In this document: in pieces, positions 48,076-64,000 of the stretch
How the letters are laid out: every line of letters starts with the position of its first letter
How positions within the stretch are numbered: position 1 is the first letter of the stretch
Assembly (NCBI RefSeq): GCF_036588685.1
Contig: NC_086378.1
Coordinates: forward strand, 22,173,578 to 22,237,577
Length of the DNA: 64,000 nt
Source: Mytilus trossulus
Taxonomy: Eukaryota; Mollusca; Bivalvia; Mytilida; Mytilidae
Direction of reading: 5' to 3'
The notes under the pieces: model-generated
What the model saw: the letters and a program-made list of their open reading frames with translations, nothing else
What the model was told of the DNA's origin: nothing
Databases searched by the model: none
Program-made: the position numbers and the translations under genes

Positions 48076-49750
48076 TTATACATTTTGTGAATGTTTGGAT
48101 TTTTGAAGCAACACATATTGAAATTATTTCACTTTATGTTAATTTCGTTATTGTTAGCCTCTATAGAAAATTATACACTAAATTGTTCGAAAAATAAAGT
48201 CTTTTTTACTGGCAAAGAACTTCATCTAATAATCATCTGTTTATACATCAAATCGAAATAATAACCTTTCTGTTTGTGGCCGTATCCTTTGATTTCAATT
48301 TAAAAAAAAACCTGAACTGAACTGAACCGTCGCATGTACATTGTGTTATATATATGGATTTTTTAGTATAAAATTGAGAATGGATATACACATGTATCCC
48401 TAATTTAAACTTCGATTTCAGGAATATATAACAGAAGAACAATAAAAAGATGTTTCATTTCCAAAAAATACATTTGTTGAAAAATCTATGAGACATACCG
48501 TTAAAAACCTTATATTGATATTGTAATTTAGCAAGATTTCTCTTTCAAAGGTTATATGATCTGATTGAATCAGGGCGCGACAAGCTAAATTTGACATTTA
48601 AATGACTATTCGATTGTTCGATCTTTATAAATAAACTTCGCATTAATTATTTAAATCATTCTCTGCATATAAATTTAGCAAAGTCGTCCTTGGTCTTTTT
48701 AATAACTGCACTTGTAAATTTTTGAGTCAACAAATGTTTTTAAAAACGTAAAAAAAAATAAAAAAATTGACAACATATCTTTCATATTGTGCATTTAAAA
48801 GTGACAGTAATTAATATTTATGTATATTTATCACTGCAAAAAATACGAACAAATAACCACAGAAATGGGCTGGTGTGCCACAATCGTGATGAGAAAAATC
48901 TGTATCCTATTCTTACGTGTTATAAACCAAAACAAACAATATAGGGCCTTCTCATCTTACCAGGGACGTATATATGTTATTTAGACTAGTTCAGTATACA
49001 TGCATTCTTGATCTGACATATAAATAGTAAGATAGTCTAGATAATAAAAAGAAGACGCGAAATACATGTCAATGAGACAGAAACCCAACAACTAAAAAAC
49101 GATTAGGTACTGTACAGCTATATAAAGTAATAATTTCTGGTGTAACTTTTGATCAGCTGACCATATAACAACGTTTGTAAATAGGGGTAACAAATCATTA
49201 GAAAACTAAATATTACTGGTAATAACTGGGCAATTTCAGGAATTAACTAAGTGCTTTGGGATTTACATGTAATTCCAAAATTTTAAGTAATTACGTGTAA
49301 TTCCTGATTTCACCTATTTACTGTAACATATCCATCATATGTGCCTCTGTCTGTATTTAGTAATTATTTTCCTGTGTAAAAGTAACAAAAAAATGTTCTT
49401 GTGAACGGATTGTTGAAGTGTTTATGTATCAAACTTTAACTTATTCATATTGTTCTCTATTTCTGTTGAAATTTTTTCCGATGCTCTGATCATGTTTTTA
49501 TTTAAATTATTCTATATTCTGTGCACTTTCGAATGCCTGACTTTTATAAGCTTTTACTCAAAAGATGTTGATAAGCACTAGGCACTCATAATTCAAAAAT
49601 AAGAATAAACAATCGCAGTGTGGATGATCTTGAATTACAATGAATGATACTGTCCTCAAAAAGCAACCCCCTCCCGCCACATTTTTTTAACATATGATAA
49701 TCAAACATTAAGCGTTTGATAGGAATATACGGACTATAAAATTAAGGTAC
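48076..49750. other. No gene or clear repeat seen
   Basis: AT-rich sequence without a supported open frame, between the RT-A and RT-B remnants. Confidence 0.4.
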
Positions 49751-49754
49751 AGAT

Positions 49755-50385
49755 ATAGAAGAGGGACCAAAGATACCAAAGGGACAGTCAAACTTGTAAA
49801 TCTAAAACAAACTGACAACGCCATGGCTAAAAATGAAAAAGACAAACAGAATAAACAATAGTACACATGACACAACATAGAAAACTAAAGAATAAACAAC
49901 ACGAACCCCACCAAAAACTGGGGGTGATCTCAGGTGCTCCGGAAGGGTAAGCAGATCCTGCTCCACATGCGGCACCCGTCGTGTTGCTTATGTGATTACA
50001 AATCCGGTAAAAAGTCTAATTCGGTAGGTCAAATTCATGAAAGGGAAGGGGATTGTTGTTACGACGTAAGGAACATATCCGATATCATTTGTGAAACGGT
50101 TATTCCATAACGGTCAACCAACTCGTGATGGCGTCCGTAAAATTTACGAAGGGATGATTTCAACTTCACCATTTGGAACTCTTGGTTTAATAGCTTCCTT
50201 GTGAGCAGTAACCCTCTATCAAGAAAATCATGATAGGAAATGCAAGCACGGGAATATCGTATCAATTGGGAGATATATACCCCGTGTGCAGGTGCTGCTG
50301 GAATGTTGCTACTTAGAAATGGAAAGTTCACAATTGGAAAGCTGAAATCATCTCTTTTGTCGTAAAGTTTTATATAGGTGTATAG
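49755..50385 (-). mobile_element. RT-B retroelement, 5'-truncated
   Basis: Tail (49755-50055) plus the last part of an RT frame. The tail carries GAGGGACCAAAGATACCAAAGGGACAGTC, ACTGGGGGTGATCTCAGGTGCTCCGGAAGG and GGCACCCGTCGTGTTGC, shared with copies at 20468 and 62648. Truncation is near 50385. Confidence 0.78.
50059..50380 (-). pseudogene. Reverse transcriptase C-terminal fragment (RT-B)
   Basis: Residues include DKRDDFSFPIVNFPFLSSN, GVYISQLIRYSRACISYHDF, LLNQEF and LRKFYGRHHELVDRYGITVS. This is the same region as in RT-A (DKRDDFSFPIVN...GVYISQL) but from a different subfamily. The catalytic box is missing because the copy starts downstream of it. Confidence 0.8.
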
Positions 50386-50389
50386 GTGA

Positions 50390-51490
50390 TGATCAGATCC
50401 CTGTCAAGTAATGTGACACTAAAGTTCGGCTATAGTAAACAAGCCATGAAAGTTCAGATACCATACCAACTTTAGCCAAGGTTTATACCAATAATTGGAA
50501 AGAAAAAAAGCTCTCAACGATATAGCTACTATGTGTTGAGATGGCGCTGAGAACGAAACAATTGATCAAGGAATCATTCAGAAAAGAACATGCATCGTCA
50601 TGAAAAAAACGGTAAATATCTAAGTTCAATATCTCGAGAAACTTGTCAGAGAGACATGGACATTCTGACAAAATGCTTGTCATATCACGAAAACGTCATG
50701 TTGATCGAGGTAACATGATAACAAGATCAAGGTTAGGTGTTTGCTCGTACATGGATATAAGATAAAGGTCAGGTATTGTCTTATTTCCTGATATTTGGAT
50801 TTGACACTCACTCAAAAACTTTCAAAAGGAACATTGTCTTAGTCATGAAAATTGTGCATCATTTTTATTAATAGTAATTGTATCATAAAAATGAGGTCGT
50901 GGACAACATGAACTGCAGATCATTTTATTTATGAACCTTTCACATAAATGTAAATCTTTATACCTGAACTGAATTACAAATCGGATTTGCATATATGATT
51001 TGTACTGCCTTCAGATAGTTGTGTTGCAACACAGGATTAAACGCCAAATTATCAATAAGAAGACGATCAATCAGAAAAATGCTGTATTTCATACCAGACA
51101 TATTATATATGGCTTTGTTCATACTGACAAAAAATTAAAATTTAATAAAAATGCATGTCCTACTCTTAGGTTAATTTCGTTTTTATTACAATAAGTACGC
51201 CATGCTCCTTCCCTAAGTTTTCCATCAAGGGATGTAAATTCTCTAAGTCACTATCCTGGGATCATTTTTAAATACAATGAGCTTGCCTTTTGATCTTTTG
51301 ATCTTTTGGCATCAAAAATCAAAATGCATCTTCCCATCCTGTTGATCATCTATTGGTTGTATTCCAATCAAGTAATGTAAACGCAGTTACCACTCTAAAA
51401 CCATGTAAAATATCTGGTTTAAGTAAGTTACCTTGACCTTTCACCCATTGACCCCAAATACTAATCGATTCGTCCTCATCCCTATATCTT
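50390..51490. other. No supported gene
   Basis: Mixed AT-rich DNA. Frames at 50483 and 51000 have no recognisable features. Confidence 0.4.
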
Positions 51491-51494
51491 CTAT

Positions 51495-52490
51495 CAGAAC
51501 AGAACAGAACAGAACATATTTTATTTCCAATTAAGGGCCCACAAGGGGCATACAGAGCATACATGAATATTAGGAAAAAGAATATTGATTTGCAACATTT
51601 GTACATAGATACCATCTGTATAAGTTATATTAAAATCAAGCAAGGGATACTTACACCTGGAAATTATTTGTGTCAAGGAATGAAGGACAAAAGGACAGAA
51701 TTTTCCGAATTTTTTTTCAACATCCACAAAAAAGTCAAATAATAGATATATAAACACATATAAATAAGCCTGGTAAAATTCCTGCAGGTTCCTGATATAG
51801 TTGTGGCACCTGTAGTACTGCATATGACATTTCAATATCAAGAAATGTGATATTTAGTTGGGCTTTGACAAATGCAGCAGTTACTGGTTAAGTGGTCAAT
51901 CTTAGACAAAGATAGTCCCTTATGATTAACCAAGTCACGAGGGCATCTTTTGAGCTTTCAAAAAGAAGACTTTAATTTTTAGTTCAGTGACTTCTGTCAA
52001 GGAACCAATCTTACTCCTTTAATCTGCCATTTAGGGGAAAATCTAGGAAATTTTCTGACAAGAGAGGAGATGGCACATGCTACACCAGTAAAATTATTGT
52101 ATCAAGAAAAAGATATTGATAGGAAAGTGAATTTGCACATTGTTTGATATGACTCTTCTATTTACATGTATGTAATCTTAGTATCACAAAGAGTGAATGA
52201 GGATCCAGTTCATTCTTGGATGATACATGTATTCAAAGGAAACATACACCTAGTATTGCATTCAATTTCTCTTTAGTTATTGTTGATGTAAAATATTTTT
52301 GATTTCCAAGTGATTATAAATCATGAGTAAATTTGACAACTCTGTTTATTATATTGTATTTGATATTTTCATCTCATCTTGTCATGTGTGTTTGTGTTAT
52401 GTTATATGACTTTGATGAACTTCTTTGTACCATTGTATCTTTATGGTGTTTAAGAAATAAAGAATCTTGAATCTTGAATCTTGATACCAT
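51495..52490. mobile_element. Two LINE-like 3' ends facing outward
   Basis: On the - strand, TGCCCCTTGTGGGCCCTTAATTGGAAATAAAATATG ends in a (TTCTG)n tail at 51515-51495. On the + strand, GTACCATTGTATCTTTATGG...AAGAAATAAAGAATCTTG ends in tandem AATCTTG units at 52465-52485. Each has the AATAAA-plus-short-tandem tail typical of non-LTR elements. I cannot see where one body ends and the other begins. The 106-codon frame at 51841-51521 is probably untranslated tail sequence. Confidence 0.5.
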
Positions 52491-52724
52491 TAGAACCATA
52501 CATGAAAGAAACTTGATATTGTAAATTATCAGTAATTATTTCACACAGGATATAAAGGGATATAGGAAGGTAAAATGTACAGACTTCTCAAGTCTTGCAA
52601 GTGGAAGTTGTGCATTAATTATCTTTGTTTTGTCAATGTTATGTGATGACAATCCCACTAAACTTATCTTTTGCTGTATTTCTGTCAGGTAATCATTTCA
52701 GAGATGGTTTTTTAAACATTGTCA

Positions 52725-52775
52725 TAAAGCTGCAGGTTTAGCTAGCTATTAAACCAGGTTCAACCCACCATTTTT
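52725..52775 (+). repeat. TTTAGCTAGCTATTAAACC repeat fragment
   Basis: GCAGGTTTAGCTAGCTATTAAACCAGGTTCAACCCACCATTTTTGTAC. The GGTTTAGCTAGCTATTAAACC part is itself a hairpin. A second copy at 29975 is interrupted by RT-A. Confidence 0.6.
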
Positions 52776-54676
52776 GTACACCTGTTCAAGTGTCCTCCTA
52801 TTTGAACTTTTCTAAAAACCATGGAATTTCTACTTGAAAATATTGAACTGAAATAAAAAGGAGACTCGGGAAAGATCAAAACACTTTAAAAAAAAATTCC
52901 ACAGCAACACATACATGCTTAAATGATCTTAAATCATCTGTATAGGGCTTGAGTATCCCATATATTGATAAAATTTGACAACTTCTATAATTTTTCAGTT
53001 TTATTTATAAAAATAATACATTGTTATATTCAATGAAAACAAACACAAGAATAACAATTTTTCAAATATTAAATAGATTTTACAAAGTTTAAACAACATG
53101 AAATAATTCTCAAGCAACTTATGCAATGTGGTAAATATGATGTATATCAATTTGGTGTAATTTTCTTATTGAATATTTTTTTTCTAATTAATAACATTTT
53201 TGGCAAAATAAGTGAAATTCAAAACAACCAAAAATTATTTAAAAAATGCAAAAAGAAATACCCTGAAATTGTGATATGAATTATGTATTTACAAATTACT
53301 GGCATTGAAACACAACTATATAATATATTAAGACTATGGTACTAAGATTGTCTATATATATTAAGTACTCAACACAAGGATAAGCTGTATACAGAATTTA
53401 CCGTATTTTAATATAAAAAAATAGGTGATGAGAACATAATTTATTCAAGATTTATCGTCTTAGAAAACAATTAACTTGTTTATAAGTTTCATTACCTAAA
53501 TTTTTGTTATGAAAACCTAAACAGAAAAATTAAGTATTGTTCTTTCTGATAACCTATCATGTACAATTAAAGACATTTCTCATGTTGGAATTGAACAGTA
53601 CAATTCAATTTAGATGTTTTTTTATAATGCATTAAATGAGAGAAAAAAACATGACTGAATTTAGGGATGCAGTATTTAACAGATAAACTACTTCCCTTTT
53701 GATGGAAACAATATCAAATTATTGACATGATTCTAATCTTTATTTTTTTTTACAACAGGCCATACAAGGATTAATCAAGTGAATCAGTAACCTTTTTTCA
53801 TTCAGCATACTCATACAATATATCAGTATCCTTAACATGGAAAATCTAAAAAAATTACATTGAATGAATTAAAAAAAGTGTTCTATTTCATTTTTTATGT
53901 ATCTGTAAAAATATAATGGTAACATCACAGCAAATATTTGTCAGAAAATCTTTACACTACCAATCAATCATAATATGTTCTTCTAGCAGAAAATATAAAT
54001 AATAGAATATATAAAAATAAAGTTTGATAAAAATTCATTTAGCACTTCAGAAAAAACTAACACATAGTTGCACCAACACAAAACTTAACTTTGTAATAAT
54101 ATTTACACTCAACCTAACGTAAACAATAAAAATGCACTACCTTTTATTATGTAAAGCATTCATTCATGATAAGAGATGAGTTGGATAGAAATCGGCCTAA
54201 TGCAAATGAGTATCTATACATTTGTTAACTTATTTTGTGTTAAAAATCTTGATGCAAAGTTTTTATGGGGTATTTAGTTAAATATATTATCAATCAAAAT
54301 AAAATCACTATCAGACATATGCATCCTGTGGGCACTGATAAAAACTCCACAACATACAAAGGTGGTGTAAGATTACAGCTGGGGCATGTCTGCCCCACAG
54401 ACGTCAGTCCATATTTGGTCAAGAGACTGACTGAAACCAACTGTTTGAAAATTGAGTCAATACAAGAACCCCACAAAATAGACCAAAATTCATCTTTTAT
54501 TTCATATTTGAATGTTCAAGTCTTATAAATGTGCATGTATACGTGCACTTGCATAATGTCGATTTCTATCTGATGCAGCTCATATAGTAATAACCTAGAA
54601 ATTTTTCATAACTCTGATAAATTTCTGCCTGTAATATTTCGTCAACCAAACACAGTCTTAAACAAATGTAATCATA

Positions 54677-54819
54677 CCCGTAGCCAGGAGGGTTCAGAGG
54701 ACCCCCCCCCCTTGAGTACAAATAAACACTGTTAAAGTCAATGTTCTGTACCAATTGTGACTGTTTAAGTCAACTTTGTGAGTGGAACACATCCCCCCCT
54801 GGAAATTCCTGGCTACGGG
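54677..54819. mobile_element. 143-bp MITE with CCCGTAGCCAGGA termini
   Basis: Perfect 13-bp terminal inverted repeats: CCCGTAGCCAGGA (54677-54689) and TCCTGGCTACGGG (54807-54819). Inner C-rich and G-rich runs extend the pairing. Non-coding. Confidence 0.8.
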
Positions 54820-56623
54820 CCTGGTAATTACAGAACATTCTATCATATTCACATATTTTTCATCAGATCTGCAATCCTAAAATTACTACACAAATTTATC
54901 ACTTCTATTACATAATCTCCGATTAAATTATATATATAAATTATAATCACAGTATATAATGCCTAAGAAATACAAACACTTATAACACACAACTCTCTAA
55001 TACATAACATTTGTACAATGTAGTGTCATAAGAACAGAATACAAATCAATTTTGATACTTTTGATGCCAAATTGCAGTTATATGGAATTGTATTGTCAGT
55101 GTCTGTTTTTCCAACCATAGTTTGAATATTTTTGAATAAGTCTACCACTTATAAAATATATAGTTCCTACCAGGGGAATTCATCTTCAGTTTTCACTGAT
55201 TTTGTTTTGAAGTTTTCAATAAATGTCATGATCTTAAAGAAAAGCACTGCATGTATGTATCTTTCTATTGCAAAAGAAGAAAATATTTCCCAGAAAGAGT
55301 TAGTGTTTACCAGATCATTTAAATTTTTGCCAATTAAATTTTTATATTGAATAAATACAATATCTGGTTTTCAACAAAGTTCATTTAAAGGAAATGTTTT
55401 ATTTTTCCAAACCAATCATTCACTGAAAAATTTGGCTGTAAGTACACAAAAAAATAATAAATTCAAAATAAATTCAAAATTGACCACAATGTGTACATAA
55501 CACATAAAGATCTGAAACCATGGCACTGGTGTAAACTTCATAATTTTATCATACAACACTAACTTGTATAATTCAAGCCCTTACTGTCTCCGATTCTCTC
55601 CATCTTTTGTAGTGATCTATAGGGAGCATAATATATTGACTGGATTATTCAGGTTAATACAACACTTAAATTTCAAGATACTTTATCTTGGTGATCTTAA
55701 ATAATACATGAAAATTGATATTTATGCAGCAAATAACTGATATTTAAAATTTTATAAAACGGTCAAGTACAAGGTATAAAAAATAATTATGTCTATAAAA
55801 AATTTAATGGCACATTTTAGTTTTGTCATTGTCTATTAACACTGTTTTAAACAGCAAATATGGTTAAACAGTCAAACTTTGGTCTCAGTCATTTTGAATC
55901 TAGTGCGATGTAGAATGCACTGAAGTACTGACAAGGAGTACAAAAATCTTACTCATACTTGTAAAACAGAAGATGGGAGAGGTAAATGTCTGTCTATCTT
56001 TTCAAAGTTTAAAGGTCAATGTCTGTTTCTTACTTTTTTTCTTTTTTTTTACAAATTATGCAATTATTCATTCATCCAAAGGTTTTAAAATATTGAAGAA
56101 ATTACTTCCAAAAGTACTTTTGCTGGTCTTTTTTTATTTCTGGGAACAAGTTTTCTATTCCATGCAATATAAGCATTGGTTTGTTTTTTACAAATTCAAC
56201 AAGTATACAGTTTTATATGTCAATTCAGTGCCTTTACAACTTTCATTCAAATCACAGATTTGTTTTATTTGGAAGCACAGAGGCTGAGTTTGGTTTTAAC
56301 AAGATTAAGAAAGACTATCAACAACACATATCTATATGAGAATCTACATATCACATAAGTCATCACTACAGTTATTCTACAAAATAACAAAACAGTACTT
56401 CTCAACATGATAAACAACAGCAAGGATGCAGTTGTTTTACAGGCACATGAATATCATGCAGACATGGATCTATTTTATTGAACCTTGTTATCAGAAGGTC
56501 TATAGTTTAGCCAATCAAAATCAGAAGGTCCATAGGTTACCCAATCAAAATCATGATTCTACTATTGGTAATAGTTTTTTCAGTACTAACTCTTTCAATT
56601 GTAGTTCTCAAAGAAAATTAGTT

Positions 56624-57115
56624 ACTGTGAAAGTACTTTTATTCGTGGGGTACCAATTTTCGTGGTTTTCGTGGATGACGTTATCCACGAATTTAAGTGT
56701 CCAACGAAATAAAACAACCATTGTCTAAATCCGAGAATATTTTAATAGCAGTCACAGAACTCCAACCGCATGCAGGATTGACAATTGAAGATACGTTTAA
56801 AGCATTTGTATATGTTGCTGATTTCTATAAGTGACATGTTTATGGCCTAATTAACACCTTTGATGGTCTCTAATCTGTTGATCACTTTATCATGGGTTAA
56901 TTAGTGTTATCATTACGATTGACATGTGTCAATGTTTACTTTGCAATTTTCTTAAATCCAGACTTTTTGTTACCTTCGTTTCTAAAGGCTTTAATTTTTC
57001 AATTATTTTTTTTTTAATAAGAAAACTAAAATCCACGAATTTAAAAACCCACGAACATGTAAATATTGCTCAAACCACGAAAATTGATACCCACGAATTA
57101 AAGTACTTTCACAGT
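56624..57115. mobile_element. 492-bp MITE with ~41-bp inverted termini
   Basis: ACTGTGAAAGTACTTTTATTCGTGGGGTACCAATTTTCGTGG (56624-56665) is mirrored by CCACGAAAATTGATACCCACGAATTAAAGTACTTTCACAGT (57075-57115). It lies 74 bp after the ABCC stop codon, so it is probably transcribed as part of the 3' UTR. No transposase. Confidence 0.8.
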
Positions 57116-57188
57116 ATCACCACAATCCAAACATTCACAACAAATCCACTTTCTGGTATTAAAAAATGATACCGATTCCCTCAATGGT

Positions 57189-64000
<6,812 letters not shown>

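Larger units (their letters stand above)
52780..57188. other. Downstream of ABCC gene, no coding sequence seen
   Basis: Long AT-rich stretch with stops in all frames. It may hold the 3' UTR of the leftward ABCC gene; several TTTATT hexamers (AATAAA on the - strand) occur, for example at about 52999. Two MITE-like elements lie in it (54677-54819 and 56624-57115). Confidence 0.4.

Overview
Organism and caveats. The window is invertebrate nuclear DNA: AT-rich, small exons bounded by GT/AG introns, and a high density of short repeats. Several repeats (a GCGTCACTGATG...ACGCGCGT element, a GATGTGGTATGATTGCCAATGAGACAAC element, a hairpin-ended AGCTCACCTGGCCC element) are ones I associate with marine bivalves, above all mytilid mussels. 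The species is inferred, not proven. All exon models were built by eye from reading frame, splice sites and intron phase.

Layout. (1) 918-11573, + strand: the last 11 exons of an axonemal outer-arm dynein heavy chain (DNAH5/DNAH8 type). Its introns are full of repeats. (2) 11.6-18.8 kb: intergenic DNA with repeats, a long poly(A)/(AAT)n tract and no gene I can support. (3) 20.2-45.3 kb: a cluster of three paralogous genes for small secreted proteins that I do not recognise from any named family: gene C (- strand, 20269-29378), gene A (+ strand, 33264-37560) and gene B (- strand, 39044-45324). They share a 28-37 nt signal-peptide exon ending in phase 1. They also share a module of two cysteines 18-20 residues apart whose exon usually closes at Cys-[Glu/Gln] in phase 2, followed by short, fast-diverging C-terminal exons. 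Between the cysteine modules and the signal peptides lie unrelated low-complexity regions: Thr/Pro-rich in C, Pro/Arg/Gln-rich in A, and seven copies of a 29-residue repeat in B. (4) 46.7-52.5 kb: retroelement debris. (5) 57189-63335, - strand: the last two exons of an ABCC/MRP-type ABC transporter, continuing beyond the right edge.

Mobile DNA. The gene C intron 1 holds a truncated, frameshifted BEL/Pao element. The gene B last intron holds a deleted Gypsy element with two 495-bp LTRs that look identical and a TTAC target duplication, so it is young. It sits only about 24 bp from the splice acceptor of the last exon. Two reverse-transcriptase families (called RT-A and RT-B here) are present as 5'-truncated copies. 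Four copies of a hairpin-ended 1.1-1.3 kb repeat and several inverted-repeat MITE-like elements are also present.

The dynein and ABCC genes are ordinary conserved genes. The three-gene secreted family is the part most likely to be undescribed. Its rapid divergence, modular exons and internal repeats fit secreted matrix, mucus, reproductive or immune proteins, but the sequence does not decide between these.
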